DNA from: a virus
Length of the DNA stretch: 23,774 nucleotides
IMG/VR virus record: IMGVR_UViG_3300035034_001295
Location: 1-23,774 of that record
Reading direction: 5' to 3' (one strand)
Below the pieces are notes generated by a model that saw only the letters and a list, made by a program, of their open reading frames with translations, was not told the DNA's origin and did not search any database. Made by a program: the position numbers and the translations under genes. Below are positions 7,759-15,426 of this stretch, piece after piece; position 1 is the first letter of the stretch; each line of letters opens with the position of its first letter.

Positions 7759-8807
7759 CCCACAAACACAGCGGGCTGGACTGCTGTGGCGACGCAGGCC
7801 AGCGGCTGACCGCCGCGTCCGATGACGGGTCAAAACGGCGTGATGCGGCCACGTCGAACGTCACCGACCTTCGAAGGACTCGGCAGAAGGCCCGATCAGT
7901 GATTCGCGACATCCTGTCGGCCATCGAAGCCTGGATGGAAGCCAATGGCGTCCAGTCGATGCTGACGACCGATGCGGGGGCCAGGCGGGCCAATGAGGCT
8001 ATCACGCAGATCGCCAGCGACAAACTGCGGCGCGATCTGGTCGGCTGGCTGATCGAACGCCACAAAATCACGGCTGGCCGGGCCGCCCGCGATGCGGCTG
8101 ATAAGATGTCGTCGGCCCTGGGGACTGTCGACCGCGAACGGCTGGATGGCCAGCCGCAGTATGATCGACGCCTGGACGACGAAACCCTGCGGCAGATCAG
8201 GCAGGTCGACGCCGGTCTGCTATACGACACGGAACTGGCCCGCCAGAAGGGGCTGACCGAACCGTTGGCCCAGGAACTGGGCGACGATGTCACCCGCCAG
8301 CTACGACAGGGCCTGGCGAACGGCGAAACGGTCCCAGAGCTAGCTGATCGGGTGGCGTTCGTCATCACCGATGGCGACAGTCCAGAACGCCGCGAACGGG
8401 GTGTCACGGGCCAGACAAAACGAACCAAAGCTGAACTGATCGCCCATGACAGTGTCCAGGACGCCTACAACCAGGCGGCCAGGGGCCGCTACCTGCGGAA
8501 CGGCTTCAGATACGCTGTGTTCGATGCGACGACCGACACGAAGACGACCGACCTCTGTCTGCGGATGAACGAACACGTCATCGACCTGCGGGATGACCCG
8601 TTTTTCATGCCACCGTTACATCCGTGGTGTCGGTCGGGCATCCGGCCCATCCTGGACATCGGGGACAGGACGCCGCTGACCAGCGATGACGTGTCGAACA
8701 GCTTCATGCAGACCATTATGTCGACGAAGTCCTACCGACCGCCTGCGAACGCCGCAGGGACGTTCAGACCGACTGCGCTGACCCGCGATCAGGGCCAGAC
8801 AGACTGA
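7755..8807 (+). CDS. MuF-type minor head protein (SPP1 gp7-like)
   Basis: I choose the GTG at 7755, which overlaps the previous TGA as GTGA, just as ATGA junctions occur elsewhere here. An in-frame ATG at 7662 would give a much longer overlap with no obvious benefit. From GTG the protein is 350 aa. Most of it is helical. The C-terminal MuF core is clear: HDSVQDAYNQAARGRYL, then the DLCLRMNEHV segment (Cys about 267), then FFMPPLHPWCRSGIRPIL (H289, C292). This matches the family pattern C-x-x-x ... P-P-L-H-P-x-C-R. MuF proteins bind the portal inside the head and are needed for DNA exit or head assembly. It closes the portal operon; a 68-nt spacer and a different type of promoter follow. Confidence 0.8.
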   Translation: MTHKHSGLDCCGDAGQRLTAASDDGSKRRDAATSNVTDLRRTRQKARSVIRDILSAIEAWMEANGVQSMLTTDAGARRANEAITQIASDKLRRDLVGWLIERHKITAGRAARDAADKMSSALGTVDRERLDGQPQYDRRLDDETLRQIRQVDAGLLYDTELARQKGLTEPLAQELGDDVTRQLRQGLANGETVPELADRVAFVITDGDSPERRERGVTGQTKRTKAELIAHDSVQDAYNQAARGRYLRNGFRYAVFDATTDTKTTDLCLRMNEHVIDLRDDPFFMPPLHPWCRSGIRPILDIGDRTPLTSDDVSNSFMQTIMSTKSYRPPANAAGTFRPTALTRDQGQTD

Positions 8808-8840
8808 TAACTAACTATCATGATCTGATCGGTCAGTAGG

Positions 8841-8860
8841 ATAGTATTAATATGCTTAAT
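8841..8860 (+). promoter_or_regulatory. A/T-rich archaeal promoter of the 8876 unit
   Basis: ATAGTATTAATATGCTTAAT lies 16-35 nt before the ATG at 8876, so a TATA box (TATTAATAT) is at the usual distance of about 30 nt. The GCGCGTCAC core of the late promoters is absent. Just upstream, 8824-8835 (CTGATCGGTCAG) has short dyad symmetry and could be an operator. Confidence 0.5.
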
Positions 8861-8875
8861 GAGTGAGTCATAGCC

Positions 8876-9382
8876 ATGTCTGGGGCATCTGACAAGGCGA
8901 AAGTATGGGGCCGCCGCCCGTATGCGGGAAAATCAGCGCGTGAACTACTGAACGACATCAGCCAGCACATCAATCGGACCCGTCCCGATGATGTCGATGA
9001 CCCAGACGACCCGTCGCTATCCGATCTACTGCGGTATGCTGGTCCGGCCTTAGATCGCCGGGTCGGGGTCGATCAGCAGGACGACCCCAAAGCCCAGACG
9101 CTGACCCGACTGATGAAACACGGGCTGGGCTTCCAGGAAGCGGTCGTCTGGTATTGGTTTCGGCATTGTCGCTACGACATCACCGAAATACACTTCGCGA
9201 TGAACGGGACGAACACGGGCGGCGACCCCGAACAGCGCCGGAACGCCACGCGGAACATCCTGCGCGTCCTGGCGTCAGCCGCCCAGAAGCTACCCGATGC
9301 GTCGTCGGATGACGTCCCGTCGATGGTCGACGACCGGATGCGGCATGATCGGACAGCCGACGACATTGAAGCTGACACATGA
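8876..9382 (+). CDS. Putative HTH DNA-binding protein
   Basis: 168 aa. Residues about 75-140 form a compact helical region: LTRLMKHGLGFQEAVVWYWF, then CRYDITEIHFAMN, then a loop and EQRRNATRNILRVLASAAQKL. The order (helix with EAV-x-Y/W, short turn, 'DITEIHFAMNG', then an Arg/Asn-rich helix) resembles sigma-70 region 4-like helix-turn-helix proteins that are common and poorly studied in haloarchaeal viruses. The two ends are acidic and probably flexible. It is the first gene of a two-gene unit with its own A/T-rich promoter inside the head module, which suits a regulator expressed at another time from the structural genes. The next ATG overlaps its stop (ATGA). A role as late-gene activator is a guess. 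A small terminase subunit is an alternative, since these also carry an HTH. Confidence 0.45.
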   Translation: MSGASDKAKVWGRRPYAGKSARELLNDISQHINRTRPDDVDDPDDPSLSDLLRYAGPALDRRVGVDQQDDPKAQTLTRLMKHGLGFQEAVVWYWFRHCRYDITEIHFAMNGTNTGGDPEQRRNATRNILRVLASAAQKLPDASSDDVPSMVDDRMRHDRTADDIEADT

Positions 9383-10011
9383 TTTACCAACAGATCATTA
9401 CCCGACTGACAGACTATGCGCTATCGCATCCCGAACAGGCCGCGACGCTGATCGCGGCGCTGGTCGGTATCGGATTCAACTACCAGAAGACCGGGACCAT
9501 CCCGCTGGGTCGCCTGCCGTGGCGGCATCTGCGCCAGTCGTTCCGCGAACTGGGCGACTCTTACTTCGGCGTCAGCAGGCCGCGGGGCGTTCCTGGCCTG
9601 ATCGTCGACGCGAAGCCGTTCCAGATCGAACAGGCCCTGCGCCAGCGACACTACGAATCCAGCGATCTGTTCAGCTACGAATACAAGGGCGAAGTCTGGA
9701 ACCTTCGAAGGCCCAGTGGCCAGCGTCGACACCCGAAGACCGGGATGCTGACGCCGATGGAAACCCACCCGCGGGGCTTCGACATCGACGGCGACCGGAC
9801 GCTGATCATCTGCCACGACGAAGCGTCGCGAATGGAAGCCCAGGGGCCGCATCTGGACGAATCCATGATGTCCTGGGAACGTGGTCGCGATCTGCTGATG
9901 GTCGATCTGGACGGCCTGGGCATCGAATACGAACAGATAGAAAGCGAAGCTGATGCGGGCATCACCGTCGACGATGCTGGCGCGGTCGAACCCACAGCCG
10001 ACGACGGTTAG
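9379..10011 (+). CDS. Membrane-anchored protein, unrecognised
   Basis: 210 aa, overlapping the HTH gene by 4 nt (ATGA). Residues about 17-33 (HPEQAATLIAALVGIGFNY) form one hydrophobic helix that could anchor it with a short N-terminal tail outside. The following RLPWRHLRQSFRELGDSYFG segment is basic. The rest is a soluble alpha/beta domain with runs such as RGVPGLIVDAKPFQIEQAL, SYEYKGEVWNLRRPSG and DGDRTLIICHDEA, ending in an acidic tail. It shares the A/T-rich promoter with the HTH gene. I do not recognise it. Possible roles include superinfection exclusion or a membrane-bound accessory to lysis, but nothing specific is seen. Confidence 0.6.
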   Translation: MIYQQIITRLTDYALSHPEQAATLIAALVGIGFNYQKTGTIPLGRLPWRHLRQSFRELGDSYFGVSRPRGVPGLIVDAKPFQIEQALRQRHYESSDLFSYEYKGEVWNLRRPSGQRRHPKTGMLTPMETHPRGFDIDGDRTLIICHDEASRMEAQGPHLDESMMSWERGRDLLMVDLDGLGIEYEQIESEADAGITVDDAGAVEPTADDG

Positions 10012-10032
10012 CCAGCGACCACCAAACAGCGA

Positions 10033-10057
10033 CCAGCGCGTCACGCTACCTTTTATC
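10033..10057 (+). promoter_or_regulatory. Late-type promoter, copy C (capsid operon)
   Basis: CCAGCGCGTCAC, 6 nt, then TTTTATC. The box begins 35 nt before the ATG at 10086, so a short leader is likely. This copy has the most conventional TATA-like box of the six. Confidence 0.6.
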
Positions 10058-10085
10058 CGACCAATTAGAACGACAGGTCGTAGCC

Positions 10086-11534
10086 ATGACAAACGACCGT
10101 CGTCAGGCGCTGATGGCTTTTCAGCGACTGGCGGAACATCTGGGACAGGACGCCGACGTGCTGGACCAGGCTGACGGCTACAGCGCCCCCGATCTGCCAG
10201 ACGGTATCGAACTGTCTGCAGAAGCTACCGGGACCGTCACGTTCGACATCGACGCTTCGCAGACGCTGGAAGCCGCCCACGATCTAGATGGTCTGGGGGG
10301 CATCGTCTGGGGGGCTGGCGATCATGACCTGTCGCTGGGTGGGAAGCCGACGCCGGTTCGCGTCCCACCTGAAACGATTGAACCGACCTTCGAAGCCATG
10401 AAACAGGGCGTCGACAGCGGTGACGTCACTCTGGGCTTCGATCATCCTGGCCCCGACAGTGTGGCCGCCAGGACCGGCATCGTCGACATCGGGACGGCAG
10501 ACGCCGTCAGCCTGTCTGCAGACGGCCAGCATATCGTCATGACAGACAGCACCCTGACGAACGATCAGGCCGCTGAAGCCGCCGATCAGGGCGGGTTCGA
10601 CGACCTAGAATGGTCTGTTGTCGCAGATGTCGCAGTCCGCCGGGACAGCGATGGCGAACCCGTCGTCGAAGACGGGCGTGTCGTCATCGACGCCACCCGC
10701 ATCAGGCGGGTCGATGCGGTCGACACGGGCGCAGTAGATGGCAGTAGTATCGAACGGTCCAGCGCCGCCCTACCAGACCTAGCTGACGAAGCCCAGGTCG
10801 TCCAGGACGTCGCGGCAGGACTGAAACATACAGATCAGGCTGTTCAGGCGCTTCAGGCGTCTTCGACAGCCATCACCAATTCTATGGGAAACAAATTTAA
10901 TCCAGACATCGACGATGATCTGCCCGACGCTGTTCAGTCGCAACTGAACGCCGCCGCGGACATCATCGACGATCAGGAAGACGAACTGCAGGCGGCCCAG
11001 GCCCGTGCTGACGGGTTCGATCAGCTTCTGTCGGCCCACGGGCTGTCAGAAGACGACTTCGAAACCCCAGCCGAAGCGGCCCAGGCCGTCATCGACGAAC
11101 AGACCGCAGACACCCGCGAAGAAATCGCACAACTGGAAGCCGAACTGGGCAAATACGATGTCGACGACTCTGGCATCGAAGCCCGCGCTTCTGACCTGAC
11201 CGGGCAGTCCGCGACCGACCTTCAGAACACGCTGAACGCCCGGAAGGCCGAAGCCTTCGACCGCGATCAGAAACATCAGACCAAAGCCCGCGCCGCGGCG
11301 CGTGGCGACGGTGTCGGTCGCAGTAACTTCGCTGGCGGCAGTGGCGCGGACGGGTCCGCTGACGCTGACGACATCGCACTGTCGGCTATGGACGGCGCAG
11401 ATCGCGTCCAGGCGAAGGCCGCAGGCGAATCGCCTGCTGAATACGTGAAAAACGAATACGGGCTGACTGCCAGCCAGTATGACGCTGGCGACGAACTGAA
11501 CGCCGCGATCATGGACCAGGCAGGTGACAACTGA
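10086..11534 (+). CDS. Prohead protease fused to scaffold
   Basis: 482 aa just upstream of the decoration and major capsid genes. The N-terminal about 220 residues look like a phage prohead protease: TLEAAHDLDGLGGIVWGAG, then VTLGFDHPGPDSVAARTGIV, where H120 could be the catalytic His in the usual H-D/H-P position before G-x-V, and later FDDLEWSVVADVAV, where S177 fits the nucleophile of HK97/Mu gpI-type enzymes. Residues about 270-380 are strongly helical and heptad-like (QLNAAADIIDDQEDELQAAQ, then REEIAQLEAELGKYD), typical of a scaffold. The tail, ending EYVKNEYGLTASQYDAGDE, is the kind that binds capsid subunits. Such fusions let the protease act inside the prohead and remove the scaffold. 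An internal ATG at residue 267 may give a scaffold-only product. Confidence 0.7.
   Translation: MTNDRRQALMAFQRLAEHLGQDADVLDQADGYSAPDLPDGIELSAEATGTVTFDIDASQTLEAAHDLDGLGGIVWGAGDHDLSLGGKPTPVRVPPETIEPTFEAMKQGVDSGDVTLGFDHPGPDSVAARTGIVDIGTADAVSLSADGQHIVMTDSTLTNDQAAEAADQGGFDDLEWSVVADVAVRRDSDGEPVVEDGRVVIDATRIRRVDAVDTGAVDGSSIERSSAALPDLADEAQVVQDVAAGLKHTDQAVQALQASSTAITNSMGNKFNPDIDDDLPDAVQSQLNAAADIIDDQEDELQAAQARADGFDQLLSAHGLSEDDFETPAEAAQAVIDEQTADTREEIAQLEAELGKYDVDDSGIEARASDLTGQSATDLQNTLNARKAEAFDRDQKHQTKARAAARGDGVGRSNFAGGSGADGSADADDIALSAMDGADRVQAKAAGESPAEYVKNEYGLTASQYDAGDELNAAIMDQAGDN
10884..11534 (+). other. Possible nested scaffold-only product
   Basis: An in-frame ATG (M267) opens MGNKFNPDIDDDLPDAVQSQ, exactly where the protease domain ends and the coiled-coil scaffold begins. 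The local sequence (10880-10905) is unusually A/T-rich for this gene, as might favour internal initiation. This is the arrangement of lambda C and Nu3. No clear Shine-Dalgarno is seen, so the claim is weak. Confidence 0.25.
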
Positions 11535-12097
11535 TGGCGAACGAACATCTGTTCCGACCAGGCCAGGAAGTCCCAGTCGAAGTCCTAGCTGATTCGAACG
11601 ACGACGTGGCCCGCGAAGGCCAGGGCGTCGCTATCGTCGGGGAAGGCGAATCGCTGACCCAGGTCGAACTGGTCGAATCCGAATCCGACCGCTGTGTCGG
11701 TATCATCACGTCCGAACCGTCCGAACTGGAAGACGACACGAACAATCCATCCGACTACACGTCAGGCGACAGTGTCGGGGAAGCGTCCCTGGCGCTGTGG
11801 TATCCTGTCGTCTGGATGGAAGTCGACAGCGGCTACAGCCCGACTGTGGCCGACTATGTGGCAGTAGGCGACGGCGGCGACGTCGAAGCCTATACTGGCC
11901 CGACAGCCAGCGGGCTGGGTGGCGCTGTGACGAACACTATCGGTATCGACGCGAATGGCAACCTGGAAACGGACAACGCCAGCGACATCGACATCGACTT
12001 TACAAACGACGCCTTCCCGTTCGGCTTCGTTTTCACCACTATCGCCCGCGAATGGGGCGTTCAGGGGAAAGTTGCAGTAATGAAGGGGGTTCTCTAA
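11534..12097 (+). CDS. Capsid decoration (cement) protein
   Basis: 187 aa, coupled to the scaffold gene by TGATG and followed 3 nt later by the major capsid gene. It is beta-rich with few helices: FRPGQEVPVEVLADSNDDV, QGVAIVGEGESLTQVELVES, then CVGIITSEP, ASLALWYPVVWMEVDSG, PTVADYVAVGDGG and a closing FPFGFVFTTIAREWGVQGKV. Small beta-barrel cement proteins between protease/scaffold and major capsid protein are common in siphoviruses, and the composition and length fit. Its probable role is to bind the outside of the expanded shell and stabilise it. The call rests mainly on position and beta-rich character. Confidence 0.6.
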   Translation: MANEHLFRPGQEVPVEVLADSNDDVAREGQGVAIVGEGESLTQVELVESESDRCVGIITSEPSELEDDTNNPSDYTSGDSVGEASLALWYPVVWMEVDSGYSPTVADYVAVGDGGDVEAYTGPTASGLGGAVTNTIGIDANGNLETDNASDIDIDFTNDAFPFGFVFTTIAREWGVQGKVAVMKGVL

Positions 12098-12100
12098 ACC

Positions 12101-13192
12101 ATGCCGTGGTCACTACGCGACGCAAATCTGCATAGCCCGGAAGCGATCATGAATCGTATCGTCCGGCAGATCGACCAGATGAACGACGAAGGCCGACTTA
12201 TCACGTCGTCGGTCTTCCCGATGGTCGAACTGTCTGACAGCAAGGAAAAACACTTCGCGATGGATGGCATCCGCCCAGGGATGCGCCAGACCGCCCTGGC
12301 TTCCGAATCGCCAGTCGGTGACATCGAAGGGCTGACCGAACGCGAAGTCACGGTCGATTCGTACAAAAAGAAAATCCAGCCAGAGAAAGGCGTCGACACC
12401 GAACTGGACAGCCAGGTCGAAATCCTGAACCTGTTCAACGCGACCGCAGACGCCCTGATGGAAGACATCCTGCTGACCCGTGCTGAAATCGCCTGGCGCG
12501 GCCTGGGCGACGTCGACGGGATGATCGGGACCGACGGGCTGACTGCCCATCCCGAAATCGACGACACCCACGTCGCGACGCCTGGGACGGCCTACAGCGA
12601 CACGGCGAACAGCGAACCGATCATCGACATGATCGACGCCGAATACCGTATCAGCGAAGACGGAACGGCGCTGGGTCAGGCTGGCCCGATGACGTCCTAC
12701 ATGACGCCCAGCATCCTGAAGGACCTGAAGCTGAACGATGACATCCAGTCCGAATACGACAACGTCCGGGCGCTGACCCAGACGCAACTGGCCGATGCGT
12801 TCCAGCTAGACCGCATCCGCGTTATTCGGACCCAGGTCATCCGCCGCAACAGCAACGGCGAACCCGTCGACGAAGACGGGAACGTCGTCAACGATCTGGG
12901 CAATGCCGCCCAGGACAACATCCTGGAACCCCACGATGGGTCCAGCAAAAACCGGAACATCGTCATCGGCGCGCCTGGCCAGGTTTCGGCCTTCATGCCG
13001 TGGTTCCTGGACCGACTGGCCGAACGCGGCGCGGCGGCCCCGAACGGTGACGTCGCTGTCGACGCCACCAACGGCTGGATGACCCAGACCTGGACGGACA
13101 ACGACCCACTGGTTTCGTGGTACAAAGCCGCCCAGGAAATCGGCTTCCACGTAACGCGCGGGGATAATTGGTACGTGATTCAGGACATCTGA
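12101..13192 (+). CDS. Major capsid protein, HK97 fold
   Basis: 363 aa, the usual length for a major head protein without a long N-terminal scaffold. The layout fits the HK97 fold: an N-terminal arm (residues about 1-60), an extended loop region with VTVDSYKKKIQPEKGVDTEL, a long spine helix region (LDSQVEILNLFNATADALME, then DILLTRAEIAWRG), an A-domain with PSILKDLKLNDDIQSEYDN and NIVIGAPGQVSAFMPWFLDR, and a C-terminal strand ending DNWYVIQDI. Location directly after protease-scaffold and cement genes agrees. Essentially every Glu codon is GAA; by eye the gene contains GAG once and CTC never, an extreme case of the window-wide avoidance. Confidence 0.8.
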   Translation: MPWSLRDANLHSPEAIMNRIVRQIDQMNDEGRLITSSVFPMVELSDSKEKHFAMDGIRPGMRQTALASESPVGDIEGLTEREVTVDSYKKKIQPEKGVDTELDSQVEILNLFNATADALMEDILLTRAEIAWRGLGDVDGMIGTDGLTAHPEIDDTHVATPGTAYSDTANSEPIIDMIDAEYRISEDGTALGQAGPMTSYMTPSILKDLKLNDDIQSEYDNVRALTQTQLADAFQLDRIRVIRTQVIRRNSNGEPVDEDGNVVNDLGNAAQDNILEPHDGSSKNRNIVIGAPGQVSAFMPWFLDRLAERGAAAPNGDVAVDATNGWMTQTWTDNDPLVSWYKAAQEIGFHVTRGDNWYVIQDI

Positions 13193-13194
13193 TC

Positions 13195-13608
13195 ATGACA
13201 GAACTGCGATGGCCTGATGGCCGTGGCCGGTTCGTCGACCGGAACACCGACCGGACGCCTGTCGACGGCGTCCTGACGGTCCTACCGGGCGAAACCATCA
13301 GCGTCGATGACAGCGATGTCGCGGCCCAGTACCTGGGTCGGGGCTTCGAAGCTGTCGATGCTGACGGCGCGGACGGGTCCGTCGACGACGAACACGCAGT
13401 CGAATCGGATGCGGAACCGGCGACAGACGCCGATCAGGGCGACTTCGACGTCGAAGCCTTTGTCGACCGAACGCCAGTCGAAGTCGTCATCGACGACATC
13501 GACGCCGGGAAAGCCGACGGCCATCTGGACGCCGTGGCTGAAGCTGACGGGCGCGTCACTGTCCAGAAGGCAGTCGAAGATCGACGCGACGTCATCGGGG
13601 ACGACTAA
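13195..13608 (+). CDS. Small acidic head-proximal protein, unrecognised
   Basis: I choose the ATG at 13195, two nt after the capsid stop, over the in-frame ATG at 13168 that lies inside the capsid gene. This gives 137 aa. The N-terminal half (TELRWPDGRGRFVDRNTD, then LPGETISVDDSDVAAQYLGR) looks like a small beta domain. An acidic linker follows. The C-terminal about 45 residues (FVDRTPVEVVIDDIDAGKAD, then LDAVAEADGRVTVQKAVEDR) form a small helical module that may pack as a helix-extended-loop-helix. Genes in this position often encode head-completion or head-tail joining factors. No family could be named with confidence. Confidence 0.55.
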   Translation: MTELRWPDGRGRFVDRNTDRTPVDGVLTVLPGETISVDDSDVAAQYLGRGFEAVDADGADGSVDDEHAVESDAEPATDADQGDFDVEAFVDRTPVEVVIDDIDAGKADGHLDAVAEADGRVTVQKAVEDRRDVIGDD

Positions 13609-13611
13609 CGT

Positions 13612-13950
13612 ATGGTCGGGCTGGAATTTCTCTGGTCGATCTATGAGAACAGTGGCCCGGCCCTGCAGATCATACTGATCCTGGGCGGCGCGACGGTCCT
13701 GAAGTATGAGCTACTGCCGCGACTGGACGAACTGGAAACCACCCAGGAAAACCGCGATGATCGCTGGACAGATCAGTCGCTAAATGCTCAAGAGCGCGCC
13801 ATGCTGATCGACGACGCCCACGGCAGGGTCGACGACGTCAGCGAAACGATGTCGCGGCTGAAAGACCGGGTCAGGGCGCTGGAACACGCCCACGCCGCCG
13901 AACACGGGCGGATAGGCACAGAAGATCGGAAACGCAGGAGTGACCACTAA
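13612..13950 (+). CDS. Single-span membrane protein with coiled coil
   Basis: 112 aa starting 3 nt after the previous stop and sharing its last base with the next ATG. Residues about 15-33 (GPALQIILILGGATVLKYEL) form one transmembrane helix. The rest is a charged helix with heptad-like spacing (LPRLDELETTQENRDDRWTD, later SETMSRLKDRVRALEHAHAA). One membrane span followed by a soluble coiled coil resembles small XhlA/holin-like phage proteins, but those usually sit in lysis modules and not among connectors. Membrane anchoring of a head-tail cluster protein is unusual. The function is open. Confidence 0.55.
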   Translation: MVGLEFLWSIYENSGPALQIILILGGATVLKYELLPRLDELETTQENRDDRWTDQSLNAQERAMLIDDAHGRVDDVSETMSRLKDRVRALEHAHAAEHGRIGTEDRKRRSDH

Positions 13951-14399
13951 TGCCAACTATCACCGACAGCGATCTGGGTTCGACATACTGGTGTACCAGC
14001 GAAGATGTTCGCGACGACTTCCAACTGGAAATCAGGAACCGCGAACCGGACTTCGACCGGCGCATCCAGCGGGCGACCAGGCGCGTCAGGGCATGGTATG
14101 AGGACGCCGCCGGGCAAGAGGCCCCAAACACCCCACCCGCCTTACTGCGGGACGCTACGGCCCTGATGGCGGCCAGTCTGGCCCATCAGGCATTTAGTCA
14201 GAACATCAGCGGTGACAACGGGGGCGATCAGCGCCACGTATTTCTGGAAGATGCCGCCCAGGACACCTTCGAAGACTGGAAGGACCAGGCCGATCTGGAC
14301 CCAGGAAGCGAACCTAAGGGCGATGCCAGCGACACGATTACCGGGCAGTCTGGCGTCATCGGCGGTCGCGACCGTTCACCGATCTACAGGGGCGACTGA
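13950..14399 (+). CDS. Head-tail connector (adaptor) protein
   Basis: 149 aa, start overlapping the previous stop (TAATG). The pattern YWCTSEDVRDDFQLEIRNRE, then FDRRIQRATRRVRAWYEDAA and LLRDATALMAASLAHQAFSQ is that of the small all-helical adaptor proteins (HK97 gp6/SPP1 gp15 type) that bind the portal ring below the head. The order capsid, adaptor, gp10-like, tail terminator, tube is the standard one, which supports the call. The C-terminal about 35 residues are Gly/Asp-rich and probably flexible. Confidence 0.6.
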   Translation: MPTITDSDLGSTYWCTSEDVRDDFQLEIRNREPDFDRRIQRATRRVRAWYEDAAGQEAPNTPPALLRDATALMAASLAHQAFSQNISGDNGGDQRHVFLEDAAQDTFEDWKDQADLDPGSEPKGDASDTITGQSGVIGGRDRSPIYRGD

Positions 14400-14401
14400 T
14401 C

Positions 14402-14929
14402 ATGGCGAAGAACCGCCTGTCGCTGGGGATGGACCTGCGCGATGCCATCGCCCAGATGGAAGACGCCCCAGACGCCGTCGAAGACGGGGCCAGCCGGGCG
14501 GTCAAACAGCTAGCTGTGCTGGCCGAAGGGCCGATGAAAAAAGAAGCCCCAGAAGGCACAGGACGCGACAAACACCTTCGCGATACCATCGACACGAAGT
14601 TCAGGCGAAACGGGCTGACGGCGAACGTCGGGGCCAGGAAACGGACGTCAGACGGGGAACTGCTGGCCGCGATCATCGTCGAAGGAACTGATGCGACTTC
14701 CTACCAGACACAGCCGCCGTATGGGCCGCTGGTCGCCTGGGCAGATGCGAAGCTGGGCGAACCGGGCATCGGCTACTATCTGGCCGAAAAGATCGGTCGC
14801 GAAGGCCACGAAACCCTGCCGAACGATTACGTCGACAGATCGCTGGATGACTGGGAAGGCCAGGTCGGGGACGTCGCGGGGGACGCCGTTCGCGATGCCC
14901 TGTCGCGGCTGATGCGGGGGGCTGACTGA
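14402..14929 (+). CDS. HK97 gp10-like neck/tail completion protein
   Basis: 175 aa. It begins with a helix typical of the family (LRDAIAQMEDAPDAVEDGAS, then RAVKQLAVLAEGPMKKEAPE), continues with GRDKHLRDTIDTKF, a strand LTANVGARKRTSDGELLAAI and the motif YGPLVAWADAKLGEPGIGYY, where family members usually carry a G-x-x-Y/F-P-x-x-v-x-x-G region. It ends with helices (YVDRSLDDWEGQVGDVAGDA, then LSRLMRG). Proteins of this family sit between head and tail or cap the tail. Coupled to the terminator gene that follows: its TGA overlaps the ATG at 14929. Confidence 0.65.
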   Translation: MAKNRLSLGMDLRDAIAQMEDAPDAVEDGASRAVKQLAVLAEGPMKKEAPEGTGRDKHLRDTIDTKFRRNGLTANVGARKRTSDGELLAAIIVEGTDATSYQTQPPYGPLVAWADAKLGEPGIGYYLAEKIGREGHETLPNDYVDRSLDDWEGQVGDVAGDAVRDALSRLMRGAD

Positions 14930-15426
14930 TGCCGATGGACCTGTCGAACCCGACCGGGTTTAACAAGTTCTGGGACGACACCGTCGGTCAGTTCCGGGCC
15001 GAAGCTATCGACGACCATCTGGACGGGGGGAACCTGGATGCGGTCAACGAACATATCACGGGCGCTGTCGACCCCGACACGCTGGCGGCCCAGTATGCCT
15101 TCCCGGTCGTCTGGTCGGTCCCGACGAACCACAGCCCAGACTATGCGACTGTGGCGACCGATCAGGGAACGCTATCGTTCCAGGTGGTCACGCTGGCCGC
15201 CGACACCGACCCAGACATCGCACTGCAGAAGGCCAGAACGCTGGGCGGTCGTATCGTGAACAACGTCGAAGGGTCGGCCCTGGTCGACGACAGCGGGACG
15301 GCCCACGCCGCCCGTGTCGATCTGGACGACTTCCAGCTAGACAGCCGCCCGATCAGCGGTCAGGGCGCGCAGGTGAAATACTGCGAACTGGCCTTCGCGA
15401 TCAGAACTGAACGACGATACCCATGA
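14929..15426 (+). CDS. Tail terminator protein
   Basis: 165 aa located exactly where the tail terminator (lambda gpU/HK97 gp10 neighbour) is expected. N-terminal helix (NKFWDDTVGQFRAEAIDDHL), then strands YAFPVVWSVP, GTLSFQVVTLAADTDPD, a long helix IALQKARTLGGRIVNNVE, and closing strands RVDLDDFQLDSRPISGQGAQ and KYCELAFAIRTERRYP. The alpha/beta alternation fits the gpU-like fold that stops tube polymerisation and docks the tail to the head. Identification is from fold-like pattern and position, not from strong sequence motifs. The next gene starts inside its stop (ATGA). Confidence 0.55.
   Translation: MPMDLSNPTGFNKFWDDTVGQFRAEAIDDHLDGGNLDAVNEHITGAVDPDTLAAQYAFPVVWSVPTNHSPDYATVATDQGTLSFQVVTLAADTDPDIALQKARTLGGRIVNNVEGSALVDDSGTAHAARVDLDDFQLDSRPISGQGAQVKYCELAFAIRTERRYP

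Noticed and set aside
13168-13194. Upstream ATG (13168) for the gene after the major capsid gene
   Set aside because: It lies inside the capsid gene. The ATG at 13195, two bases after the capsid stop, fits the tight spacing of neighbouring genes.
13551-13559. Seventh GCGCGTCAC core
   Set aside because: It lies inside a coding region (Gly-Arg-Val-Thr of the 13195 gene), has no A/T-rich box 6 nt later and no gene start nearby.
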